This document shows, piece by piece, positions 22,819-34,682 of a DNA stretch of 64,000 nt. Source of the DNA: Henckelia pumila (taxonomy: Eukaryota; Streptophyta; Magnoliopsida; Lamiales; Gesneriaceae); NCBI RefSeq assembly GCF_033568475.1, contig NC_133123.1, positions 22,182,622-22,246,621 on the forward strand, in the 5' to 3' direction. The notes under the pieces were generated by a model, which did not search any database, had not been told where the DNA came from, and worked only from the letters and a program-made list of their open reading frames with translations. Position 1 is the stretch's first letter; each line of letters opens with the position of its first letter. Made by a program: the position numbers and the translations under genes.

Positions 22819-24231
22819 CTAGCCGAGCTCCGAATAGCTCGCGAACAGTTTGGTTCGTTTACATATCTACCAACGACCAAAGTGGTTCAGAAGGTTCGAA
22901 CTTGAGAGATAGGGAAATTGGTGGTTCCAAAGTGTTCGGAAGAAGCGATGAAGTTCAGAAGCAGAGAGTAGAGTTCGGAAGATCCGAACCCATGATCGGA
23001 AGTTTTGAATCTATTTGTCAGATTAGGATATGAGTTTTGATTTTGTGATTGGACGGGTGACAGTTTGGAAGCTCCGAACTAGATTTCAGAAGGTCCGAAC
23101 TGTTTCCGCAACAGTGAGTTTTCCAATCAGGGACATGTGTTCAGTGGACAAAATTCGGAAGGTCAATTGGAAGCTCCAAATATCATTTGGAATGTCCGAA
23201 CTAGCGATCGGAAGGTCCGATCTTCATCTATAAATAGAGGCTAAATTTCTCATAGTAATTCATGTTTTAGGTGTAGGTTTCGAGCCATTGTCTGATTCTT
23301 AGTGTTTTAGTCATATTTTCAAGGGTCGGGGCGTTAGCGAGGTGCTACTGGGCTTGTAGCTGAGCCGTGCTTGGGTCAGGGTATTCAACATTAGTGGGCT
23401 GACGATGAACGCAGACTTGGATTGTAGACAATTGTTCTACTAGGCCAGTGAGTTGAGGTACGTAAGTACTCACTGAGATATCCAGCGAGTATGCATGTTT
23501 ATGTGTTGCATTATTATATGTTGCATTACTATCTGCTTGAGATGCATGATATTAATGTTCATGGTTTATATTGAGCATTATCATATCATGTTGAGCTTGT
23601 ATATTCTTTCAAAAGATATCATGTTGTTTCTAGGGCCGCTCAGCCGTAGGGTTTCTTTGTACGATTGGGTCCTGTGTGACACCCACTGTATCGACAGAGC
23701 AACGTGTGCGGTTTTACCCAGGACGGTGATAGTTCAAGATCAGGTTTCAGTGTGTGTGGCACCCACTGTATCTTCGGAGAAGTGTGCGCATACTAGTGGC
23801 ACCTGATTACTAAGCATGATGTTCCAAATCTTGATCCTAGTGTACCAGAGCATTCAGTATTCCATGTTGCATGAATTATATTAGCTTGTGTACTCGTACT
23901 TTGCGTTCTGGGCATTAGCACTCGCGTCCCTATTTTTATCTCAGACATCCCATTCGATGGGACAGGTTTGCAGGTGGATCAAGATCGAGTTCTATGGTTG
24001 ATCAGTGATTAGGGCTTGGTAGCAGGAGATTACCAGAGGTTTTTAGTTTTAGACTTTATTTCAGTATCTATTCGATTGGGTTGTATTGATTAGGTTCCAA
24101 TGATTTACGGGTTGTATTCTGCCGGGTTGTTAGATGGTTCAAGTTTTCCGCAGTTTCTCTGATTATCATTGTTTAAATTTTAATTGCATGCGTAAGATTT
24201 TTTTAGTAGGCGATTTTGGAGCAAGTCGCTA
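22819..24231 (+). mobile_element. Related gypsy LTR on the opposite strand, missing its start
   Basis: Read on the + strand this is an LTR of the same broad family as that of gypsy A. It has arrays of CGGAAGNTCCGAAC-like dyads (22826-23225), a TATA box CTATAAATAG at 23228-23237, and an end with TTGCATGCGTAAGAT...TTAGTAGGCGA that matches the reverse complement of 21415-21460. The ORFs here are not conserved. Its beginning was lost or displaced when gypsy A inserted. With 21396-22818 it forms a diverged head-to-head inverted pair. Confidence 0.75.
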
Positions 24232-24365
24232 CTACTAGTACATGCGCAAGGTTAATGTCCAGATCACATAGATGAACAATTGACAACACACTCAAAATAC
24301 CGGATATCGGATTTGGGAAAAATATTCTTTGTTCTTTGTTTGTTTTGGTATACATCTTGTATGGA
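24232..24365. other. Short spacer between LTR elements
   Basis: These 134 bases lie between the end of the preceding LTR and the first TG of element E. No gene or repeat was recognised. Confidence 0.5.
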
Positions 24366-24901
24366 TGGTAGCGCTTAGTCGTATCATGCCCAAATTAACC
24401 CAACTCAGATTAACAAAATAAACATGTAGTAGCGAGAGTAGGGATCATTTCCACGAGGAAGGTGCAATTTATTGTGTTCTTAAAAATACTGAAAATAAAT
24501 GAAAAGGGGGTTTTTGAATTTGAATTTAACTAACACTAATTAAAAGCAATTTAAAATAAATTTTATTGACTAGCATGCAAGAATTAAAATTATGGAAAAG
24601 TAATTAATTAACAAACCTTGGTATTGGTCGACTACACCCTTGAAGTTATTCACTCGATCATCGACTCTCTAAAAATAATTAATTCTCACTAAATATTCAT
24701 CATTGCAAATTTAATTCCTATCTCACCTTGATTTTAGTTAATTAGACACAAGCATTCTAAATTAACCCTTACCAATAAAATAACCCAAATACAAGCGATT
24801 AAGGTTTAAACCCAAGTTAGCATTCAAACTAGTGAAATTGATGAAGCTAAACAATACAAACACAAGCGGTTGTATTTAATCTAGTCAAAAGATGTTCCTA
24901 C
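24366..24901 (-). mobile_element. 3' LTR of element E, left part
   Basis: The sequence from TGGTAGCGCTTAG matches 34683-35217 closely, including the TTTTTGAATTTGAATTTAAC block. It is cut at 24901 by the CACTA element; the bases TAC (24899-24901) are repeated at 31468-31470. Confidence 0.9.
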
Positions 24902-24916
24902 CACTAGTAGAAAAAT

Positions 24917-25445
24917 CGCAAAATACTTCGGTTATTAACCGAAGTTGTAGGTAGATAATTACCGAAGTAGTGTCGCGTGAAGTAATAGGGTACTATTTTA
25001 CTTCGCTGTATATCCGAAGTCGTATCCCTTAAATTACTGAAGTCTTTGGTCGATTCATGGAGCCAAAACCGGTTAAAAATTGGACCGTGCCGAAGTAAAA
25101 ACATATCTTTTACTTTGCTAATTTAATAAGTTTGCGAAGTAAAAAATATGCTTGTACTTCGTCAATTAATGAATTTGATGAAGTAAAAGATAGTTTTTTA
25201 CTTCGGCATTTTACTAACAGACGAAACAAAAGAATTTCTTGTACTTCGGAAATTTTACAATGGACGAAGTAAAATACATTTGTTTACTTCGTCAATTACT
25301 AAAATTATCGAAGTAATAGAAGACATATGACTGCGGCATGTATATCGACTAATGAAGTAAATTCTTTGAACGACTTCGTTGATACGAATTTATGGTGAAG
25401 TAAATTACTTATTTAACTTCACCATTTAATTTTAATGAAGTAAAA
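24917..25445. repeat. Left subterminal repeat array of the CACTA element
   Basis: Dozens of short units such as TACTTCGG, CCGAAGT and CGAAGTAAAA occur in both orientations, often as pairs separated by 15-30 bases. Such arrays bind the TNPA-like protein in known CACTA elements. Confidence 0.88.
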
Positions 25446-26283
25446 ACACATTTTTTCTAAATTAAAATTTAGATACAATAATTACACTGTAAATATATTT
25501 TTTTAACTTAAAAACACGCTAATAATATTAATAAATCCATTCCCAAACGAAAAATATACATAAATCCCCAAGTTTATCCACCAAAATAACCCGAAATTAT
25601 GTGTATATCCACACGATTTCCACAAAACTAAATGTGTACACATAGACAAAAAAAATTATTATTCCAGCGTGCATGACATATTTAAGCACCTACATACGAG
25701 AAGAAAAAATCACTTTATCCACTTCTAACTTCATCAAATTGATATTGGCTGTAACACTGATTATTGACGCATCCTGCAAACTAAAATTCAAAAAAGATAG
25801 GAATGTCACGGTAAACCAACAAGGCAGAGTTGCAAACTAAAATGTAAAAACTAAGGCATAGTTGCAAACTGAAATCTAAAACAAAGAATAAGCAACAATC
25901 TATTTAGCAAACAAAGAATTGGACAAGCAGATTTGCAGATTATGTTCCAACTAAGGCAGAGTTGAAAACTGAAATCTAAAACAAAGAATAAACAACCTAT
26001 TTAGCAAACATAAAATCCGCCTAAAATAAAGTATGTTGTCATGGAAGATTATGTTCCATAAAAACACATAAAACCAACATACTATCATAACCAATGCCCA
26101 AGTCAAACCAATGCACAAGTCAAACGCAAGAATAAGCAACACCCAAAATATAATAATTGAATAAAGTCTTCTGTCATTGACAAAACTAAAAAAATTCTAT
26201 AAATAAACTCTATGATTTGAAGCATAAACGACACCAAAAACTGAACCCCAGAGTGTAGGCAGAGGCAACATAGTTTTTGAGAC

Positions 26284-26314
26284 AACCCCCACCCCCCACC
26301 CCCCCCCCCCCCCA
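26284..26314. repeat. Poly-C microsatellite
   Basis: An almost pure run of C interrupted by three A residues lies inside the CACTA element. The glycine-rich minus-strand open frames across it are artefacts of this run. Confidence 0.95.
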
Positions 26315-27789
26315 AGCTTCCACCACCTCTCTATATAAATAGAGATGAAATGAGGGGTAAGAGATTATGAGATAAATGAAATTAAGATGAATACACAACC
26401 TATATTGAAAGAAAATGATATTTTGTGTGATGAATTATTTAATCTTAGCATGCGAAAGTAGTGGACAGAGGTGGTATCAATTTACACAATAGAGGTCGGG
26501 ACTCAGAAAACTAAGATCACTAAATCTCAAGAGACAGCTCTGCATCTAGCCATCTCAAAATACCTCATATTATCGCCATCTTTTCCAACTATGGATTTCA
26601 TAAATAAACCAGAGCATAAAATAAAATGAAAACTCACATCTTCTCCAACCGTAGATTTTCACATTCAACTATCTATTTCATATACCTCATCACATAAAAT
26701 CCACATTCAACAAAACAACTTTGTTTCAGATTTTCCTATAATGAAATTGAAAAAATATTGCAAATCACAATCCAATTAATATGAACTATCAATTCGTGTC
26801 TTTATACGTTAGTACAACACATACCGGCTTTTTTTTCTGGTTTCTCTTAGTCATTATATATGTTGTTCATTGCATAAGAAATTTTCAAACCACTATTAAA
26901 TTATAATGATATCATAAATATAAACATAAACATAAACATGATAAATAATATCAAAAGACAAAATACATAAATAATAACAATAATAAAACTAATAAAAGTT
27001 CATAACATAAATTTTTGAAGTACATAAAATGTCTTTCCTTCTCCATAACAAAAAATGAATGATATGATATGCTACAGTCTATATATATAAAGAGAGTTAA
27101 ATCATGTTTAATCCAACATATACCTTTAGAAGCTACTTAATGAAAATAAACAAACATTATTATAATATAATCATAAATGAATTACTAAACAAACAAAATG
27201 TTTGGAGAACTAGTATGAAATGCTTGGAAAACACAGGATTTCAGTGTTCATATCTACTATTTACATTCAGAACTACAAAGATTTAAACAAACAAAATTCT
27301 TGGAGGACTAGTATGAAATGAATGCCAAAGATTCAAAATCTAGAATAAAGTCTAACGATACAGAAATATCCTACTGTACATGTATCTCTGTTCCTTGCAA
27401 ACCCACAAACATTTAAGATGCAACTGTCTTTACAGAAATATCCTATTGCACCTGTATCCCTGTTCCTTGCAAAACTGCCCAGAAATATCCTACTGCACGT
27501 TATTTACTTGATGAAAACAGCCCTCAAAAAGCCATAAAGCTGCCCCGAAACAGCCCTCAAAACCACGCCAAAACATCCCACAAAACCTCCACGAATGCAT
27601 CCAAAAAACATGTGCCACCAAGTCTAAATTACAAATACATTTCTATGCAGAACATCAAATTTCACAAACCAAGAGGCACCAAAACAACAATATTACCTCA
27701 AAAATAAACCCAAAACTTATACCAAATGATCTCGATTTTATAAACTAAGAATGTATCATCATAAAAAAAGGCTTTGAATGTCCATACCT

Positions 27790-28440
27790 AGTCATAAATA
27801 AGATCTTGGATGCATTCGGCCAACTCAGAGCGTACCTCATCAATTTCTTCCCGTGAGTACTCTTTTTTTGTAAACTTGGAACACACACATAAATTATTTA
27901 GAGAAAAACGAGTACTTGGAACACACAAATTATTTTTTGTAATATATATCTCTAACTTTTTGACAAAAATAGGCTGGAAAAAAATTAAGACACAAAGAAA
28001 TGCTGAAATTTGCATCCCTCCGCCAAGCAAGTAGAAAAATAAAGCTACATAACATAAATTAACATGCAGATAAAATAACTGTTCATAAATAAAACAATTA
28101 ACATACCTCAGTTGAAGTTCTTACAACTCTGAAAAACTTCAGAATGCTGAGTTCTTGGTTATATCAAGTATCTGCAGTGCACGTGACAAAATTGAAAAAA
28201 AAAATAATGGTGGTGAGATGAAATAATTAAATATACATAACATTGACATTTTTTAAAATAAAAAATATACATATATAGAATATAATGATTTGCAATCTGA
28301 AGTACTGTTTGACTCATCTAGAACCCTAAATATAGAGAGCTTCATTTGCTCCCTAGAAATTTGCTCGAGTTGCTGCAGGACTTCATAGCTAGATGATGAT
28401 GAACTAATGTTGTGGATCTTTAGAATTTTTTATGTCGGGC
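27790..28440 (-). pseudogene. Exon-like pieces of unknown origin inside the CACTA element
   Basis: Two short minus-strand stretches read like protein: one with YEVLQQLEQISREQMKLS (about 28290-28420) and one with EYSREEIDEVRSELAECIQD (about 27792-27865). Both are open and of ordinary amino-acid composition, and GTATG donor-like sites follow such segments. I cannot name a family. They may be exons of a captured host gene or a worn-out element gene. The intervening sequence has stops and AT-rich intron-like DNA. Confidence 0.35.
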
Positions 28441-30769
28441 AACAAACACAAGTATATATATCATTATTAAAATGCTAAACAACAATTTATAACTAAACAA
28501 ACAGCCAATGATATTGGTAATTACTCCCACTTAATTTCCACTTGTAATAAAAAGAACAATTAGTACATCAAATGTGCTCAACCACTCCCTATAACTTTTG
28601 CTGTGAAATAAGAACCGATCAAAAAAATGAAACATTTGAAAAATCACAGGCACTGTAGTATTTTGAACTTTTACATACAAGTAGAACTCGGTTAAGTTTG
28701 GTTCTACAAAATCATAAATATGATGGGATTATATTTTTAGTCAAATTTTCATATATTTTGTAACTTTTTTCCCTATGTTTCATAAATATAGGCAAGAAAT
28801 TAGCTATGTTTTTATAAATGGGAGATGACGACAAGGTTTAGACATGGTCAAGGTGTAATTATGCTCCCAAAGACACAAGCATACATATGACATTCTAGAT
28901 CCAAATGAGACATATATTTCTTTCATCATGTAAACCCTCGTTTCTGCGGATCTACCGCGGCCTTGCGATACAGAACATGTAAATCATCAAATATATATAT
29001 ATATATATATATATAACAAATATATGATACATTTTGATATCTCAAAAATCCAAATCAAAGTCGAAATTACGTGTGAAAATAAGTTTTAGTACGTAGGAGT
29101 TAAGGATTGAAATAAAATTGAAATCACGAACTTCCAAAAGAAAGAGATCTTAAAGAAAAGATTTGGAGTACGTATTTGGTGTGAAGGCAGAATTAAAATG
29201 AACTTTTGATTGAAAGAAAATTGTTTTATGAAATAAATATAAATAATTCAAATAATATTTTTTTCGCATATCTGAAGCTTGATATATATGATATTTATTT
29301 TCTTTCTCACATGGTTTAAAACTTATTTTTTTTTTAATCAATTTCAGTGACTACTGTGAAACTTGCCTCTACTGCTATGTCAATGCTATCAAAAGGAAAA
29401 TCTATGTTCGATATCGTGATCGTGAATATCAACTCTCCTGATTTTTTATGGCTTAAAATTCCTCCAGGAAGCCGTTAAAATGGATTTGGTCGTAATGTGT
29501 AAGTTCTATACTTAATTGACTGACATCTAATTTCTACTTCTGCGAATCAAAAATTCGTTACCTGGATTCTTCTATCAAAACTTTTACATTTATATATTGA
29601 TCAGTTTCCTATTTACGTACCATATATTTGTTAGTTACAATTGTAATATTTTATTATATTTTTTGCGGGTTCATTTTGTTTGGAAGAGGGAGCGTTTCTT
29701 TGTGTTTCTAAGCCAATAACAATGGAGACAGAGAAGTAGCTATGGCAACATGTCCTAAGAGAGAATATCTTCAAATTCAAGGCAAACAAAGGGTATGGAG
29801 ACAGTGAAGTATCTGATGAACGTACCTGGGCTCACAAGGATGCAAGTTTTGGCCATTATTATGATTTGCCTGAGCCCTCCAACGGGTGCGACAATGGTCA
29901 AAATAACTCCAAAAATTATGCAAAACTGAGATTTCAGCACCACCAAAATCCAAAGAGGAATTAGAATTTATGCTTCTGAGGAAGAAAAATATCAAGGTTC
30001 TTCAAACTACACATACCCAATTCACAAACGAATAAAGGCTAATCTTCGTTGTTTTTTCACCATAATTCCATATGATGCAGGGAAGCTGCAGAGTTCATCA
30101 ATTTTATAAGTTGCAAGCAGAAGAAAATCGCAGCAATGAAGACTCCCGCAAAGCTATTCCCAGCAAAAATAAGAAGAAGCGGATGAAGAGAAGTGGATGC
30201 TCAGCCTCCGCCTCAACCTCAGCCTCCTCTGTCGTGTCTCTCTCTCCCATTATTGACTGTTGTGTATATGAGATTTTCTTGTAGTGAATAATTTTCATTC
30301 CACGCTAAACAAATAAGAATTAAACTTCTCGACTCGAAACAACCAATTATAAACTAATTGATTGAAACTATTTATCTTAATTTTTTGATAAGTAAATTGA
30401 TTGATCATTGAAGTACTACAAACTTGGAAAGTCAACAGATTTGCCACCAACTTAAATCAAGCAGCCGATAACCACTCAAAATACTCATTTCTAAAACTCC
30501 AATCTCACAGGGGCTCAGTAACATAAATTGAAGTGCAACAATTACTCCAAAATATTAACTCCAAATCTATCTTATCATAAATGATAAGTATCAAGTATGG
30601 GTTGATCAAAGGGACGTCATTCCTGTTTACCTAAACTAATGAAATCAGGAACTGAAAAGCATAAAAGGCCAATATTAGTCCAGCAAAAAAGTCATATTAA
30701 GATGTGAACGAACTAAAGAAAAAGGAACAAAGTTTTTATGAAAAAAACTAAACAAATGATTAACCTAAA

Positions 30770-31170
30770 TATATGCCTAGTGCAAGCAATTTGTCAGCTT
30801 GTTTTGCTGCAAATTCTTCAGTAATAGTCACTGCAACCTCAAGCACAGGACCATACCTAAGCACAAACCACTAATCTAAGAATCATTAGCATATTTTTAG
30901 TTTCTTTGAGGGAACAACTATAACAAAACATGGAAAACAAAAATCAAAAGAGGAAACCCAAAAAAAAAAAACAGAACCTGATTTCAGGTTTAAAAAAATT
31001 ATAATACTCATCCAAAAAGTACATTTAAAACCCGAATCGATGGGAAAAGAGAATGATTCATACATTGGGCTTTCGAATTATTCCATCTGTGAACAGCTCC
31101 GGGCGGTGGTGGAAGGCTGGAGTTGTAGATCGGCGGGGCGCTAGGGTTGAAAGGAAAGGGAACGATGGAG
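30770..31170 (-). pseudogene. Likely captured 5' end of a host gene inside the CACTA element
   Basis: On the minus strand, 31150-31060 looks like a plant leader or first exon: AACCCTAGC followed by GC-rich sequence and a possible donor CCCAAT|GTATGA. After an AT-rich gap with a TTAG acceptor at about 30858, an open stretch reads YGPVLEVAVTITEEFAAKQ and continues to about 30770. Joining them would create an ATG across the junction. The composition is unlike the AT-rich element around it. The source gene is not recognised. Confidence 0.4.
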
Positions 31171-31239
31171 TTTTGGTTTTCACGATCTGTAAGTGAACGA
31201 GATATATCTACAATAATTAAAGGTTAGACAGAGTAAAAT

Positions 31240-31455
31240 GAATTTACTTCATTGCTTATTAAAAAAATTAATTTTTCACTTTTTACTTCAGCAAAAAAAT
31301 ATATGCCGCAGTAATATGTTTTTAAAAAATAAGTGAAGCCCGTGTTTTTGTAAATACTGAAGTAAAATGTGTGTTTTTACTTTGTTTGTATTATTACCGA
31401 AGTTGATTATTACATATTACTTCGTAATTAATAATTGCCGAAGTAAAATGTGAAA
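31240..31455. repeat. Right subterminal repeat array of the CACTA element
   Basis: Copies of CGAAGTAAAA and TTTACTTC in both orientations mirror the array at the left end, at lower density. Confidence 0.85.
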
Positions 31456-31467
31456 ATTCTACTAGTG

Positions 31468-32652
31468 TACGAATTAACAAATTCGCAAGCAAAAATTATT
31501 AATCATAGTTGTTTCACAAATTAGAGGGATCAAACAATTACGGATTTGATATCTAATTTAGCTTTAGATTGTATGAGAAAATTATTAGATAATCAGCCAA
31601 TAATTAAACACACAAGCATATCAATCAATTCCAAACAACTTTTGATACTCAAATAAAAATTAAACAATGAAAATCAAAATCTCACAAGATAAATTAATTC
31701 AAGGATTTGTGATCCTCAACCAAGAATTAAAACTTAGAAGAATTGAAGGAAGAAATTAAATCTAAGAACAAGGAAGATAAAAACTAGCCTCCAGATGTAT
31801 TCTTCACTCTTCAACCATCCAAAAGCTGATTATATCCCCTAAAAATGGAGTTATAAGAGATATTTAAAGTTCCAAATTTAAAAACTCTGCACGCTTGCGC
31901 CGCTCGATCGGTAGAAACTTCCCGCTCGAGCGGCAAATTCTCTGTCCCGCAATTCTTCACTTTCCCGCTCGAGCGGACAAAATCCCACGCTCGAGCGAAA
32001 ATATTTCTGCCTCAATTCTTTTCATTCCTTGCGCAGTAGCGCAACAACAAGCGCAATAGCATTGTTCTTCAGCGCTTCACTTCCTCTCACTTGCGCAGTA
32101 GCGCTTCTCCAATGCGCTATCGTGCTCCAATTCTTTTCTCTCTTTGGGTAGAACTGTTCGTTGGAATTGTTCGTTTGTAGCTCTAACGAACATCTCTTCT
32201 TCTTCCATCTTCTTTCTTTGCTTTTTTTCTTCAATTCTTTTGCTCCATTTTTCTATTTTCCTATATCAAAACACAAACAATGATTAGGAACTATAAAATG
32301 AATTTAATCAATGCAAATTCTCCTAATCATACAAATTAACTCAAATAAATATAAGAAAATATAACCACATCAAACTCCCCCATACTTAAACTTTGTTCGC
32401 CCTCGAGCAAGACATGTAAAAACAATATGAACACAAAAACATAAGCAAGGATGAATTATGAATATTACAGCTTCAGAGAATTTTCAACATCCAAAGAAAA
32501 ACAAACTTACGAATATTCTTGATTTTTTATAATACACTCTCAGTCAAGCGTGAACGTGTGTGTGTGTCATGTTATTCCAATTACATGCAACTTAAAAAGA
32601 ATCCGTTCTATGACTGCTTAACGACCTATGACAAATCAGTGTGAGTATCACA
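31468..32652 (-). mobile_element. 3' LTR of element E, right part
   Basis: Similarity to the other LTR resumes at TACGAATTAAC and continues to the terminal CA at 32652; in element orientation the LTR starts TGTGATACTCAC. The bases outside read GGGAGGAAGGAGCTC on the minus strand, a good polypurine tract. The U3 region (31895-32135) carries dyads built on CGCTCGAGCG, CGATCG and GCGCAGTAGCGC. Confidence 0.88.
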
Positions 32653-34660
32653 ATCAAGAGCTCCTTCCTCCCAACAATCCCCAAACAAAAACATGACTTT
32701 ATTGAGATATATTATGCACCTCCGGATTTTGCACCCGGTTTTCTTAAGCCCCAATAACTACCCGCAAACTTAACTATAACTGTGATAGCATTAGAATTTC
32801 AATCCCCTCGCCTATAGCCCGGATGGAGCATCAATCCCATTGAACCGACAAACTTAGCCATGGAAAAGTGATTAGAATTTCAATCGCTTTCTAGGCACGG
32901 ATGGAATTGTTATTGATTTCCAAAATTTTTAAATTTTTAACCCCATTGATTCCGCTTACTTAGTCGAGAACAAGGCGACTAGGATTTCAATCTATTGTTC
33001 ATAACTCGGATGGATTCAACTTTATTTTATCAAAATATTCAATAAAAAGTTTAACAAGTGCACCCAAGATCGTACATGGAATGTCATATAAATCATTGGA
33101 ACTCAAAAGAAACTATCAAGATCAACAAACACCTATTGTCGTGCAATGGTCCAACAGACACCAACATCATCCAATACATCGCTACATTTCACTGGTCTAA
33201 CATGTGTGCAAAAGATTATTCATGATTCAACCTACGGTTCTCATGTCCAATCAAGAGAAAAAAATTAAACCAAAAACAATTTTAACAAAACTTCATCATC
33301 ATAGGCTAGTGGATTTCAACAGTCATATCCATCGCTAACTATGAGCTCTAAAAAAAATTTCTCGAAAACCGGCTACATCCTCTCAATGATTGGCTAAGTC
33401 CTCTCCCCCATACTTAAAATCTTACATTGTCCCCAATGTAAGTGAAAATGCAGAATAAAAAATAAAAAACTAAAAATGAAAGAAAATACTCCCCTTGTGT
33501 TGTCTCCCAAGCAGCGCCTGATTTTCAGTCTTCAACTTTACCCTCAGAAGCACTCATCAAAAAGCGGCTGGCGCCCAAAATAAGCATCATATGACACCAC
33601 AAATGGGTCTTTGTTCCATGTGCCCTCAATCTTGGCTAGATGTATACAGTTTAAGCTCGTCACCCCAAAAACACTCCATAGCATCTGGTAAACATGGGAA
33701 GAGAACATCTCTGTGGGCCCTCGGAAGCCAACATCTTTTGAAACTGGTATTGATGGAAGGGAAGGATCTTGGGAATGTGCGTATGATAATACTATCGATG
33801 AGCTCAAATCGATAGACTCTTGAACTCCATCATCCTCAAACTTGAGTGGCAACATATTTCCATCATACCCTATTTCTTTCAGAACATCTTCCGACTAAGG
33901 TTCAATAAGAAGAGAAGACTCAAACACCTCTAAATCTTCAGCATGATTTGATTCGCACTCCCAATCCTGGTTCTCTGAGTCATCATCATCGAACCAAATT
34001 GGGTTGGTCATTGCTTGAGTATCTTGCTTCACTTTCTGTTCTTGGGGTTCATGGAGAATTGATCTCTTGATATTCTCTATTTTCTCCAAAATGTGGCATC
34101 TAGAATTGATTAGATCTTCTATAGCTGCCTCAGTTGATACCACAAACTTGCTCATTATATCCTCTAGTGGATGTAAGATCAATTGAGAACAACTTTCCTC
34201 CTCCTTTTGAAGCTCGAATGGTTGGTTTGTAAAATCCGGTATTGAGTATCTTGTGGGTATTGGTGGCTCCATACCTGTGGTGTAAGATCCCAATAACGGT
34301 AATAGTAAAATTCCGCCATATCATCCAACAAGTGTATCATATTTTCATCATCTCGCCAAAATAGTGGACTACATGTTGTGAAAGCTCCATCAATTACCCA
34401 TCTTCTTGTCACTGCATCCAAACCCTCAAGAAAAAATGTAAGGAGAGAATAGTTAGAAAAATCATGATACCCGAAGATGGTTGCCAAATCATTGAATCTC
34501 TCTCATGCTGCGTAGAATGGCTCTCCGTGTTGCTGGATAAAACTTGTGAATACTTATCGATTTGATATCTCAAAGTATTACACCATAAGAATTCTTTCAA
34601 AAACAGATTAGAAAACGGTGAATAAAATAAAAACAAAAACACAAATAAATTAAACGCTTT
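32653..34660 (-). pseudogene. Interior of element E with gag remnant
   Basis: On the minus strand about 34180-34560 encodes an Athila/Tat-type gag block: HGEPFYAA, a stop in place of the usual Trp, ERFNDL, then the LLTFFLEGLDAVTRRWV region and HLLDDMAEF. Further downstream (33544-34293) two frames separated by a stop hold an acidic sequence with WFDDDDSENQDWECES, of unknown role. From 33540 to 32653 no coding signal is seen. The gag cannot be made as it stands. Confidence 0.75.
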
Positions 34661-34676
34661 TCCCGACAACAGCGCC
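34661..34676 (-). other. tRNA-Asp-type primer binding site of element E
   Basis: The minus strand reads TGGCGCTGTTGTCGGGA, two transitions from the classic TGGCGCC...GGGGA site complementary to aspartate tRNA, as used by Athila and related plant gypsy elements. It lies six bases from the 5' LTR. Confidence 0.85.
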
Positions 34677-34682
34677 AAAATT

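Larger units (their letters stand above)
24902..31467. mobile_element. Non-autonomous CACTA (En/Spm) transposon, 6.6 kb
   Basis: Both ends read CACTAGTAGAA inward and the flanks carry the 3-bp target duplication TAC, as expected for CACTA elements. The empty site is preserved in the other LTR of element E (about 35215), which proves the borders. The ends are packed with short subterminal repeats around CGAAGTAAA or TTTACTTCGG. No transposase-like frame (TNP2 or TNPA type) was recognised. The interior holds exon-like stretches at 27790-28440 and 30770-31170, a poly-C tract and TA repeats. It probably moves with enzyme supplied by another copy. Confidence 0.93.

Noticed and set aside
26103..26398. 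Glycine-rich protein frames on the minus strand
   Set aside because: They are translations of the poly-C microsatellite.
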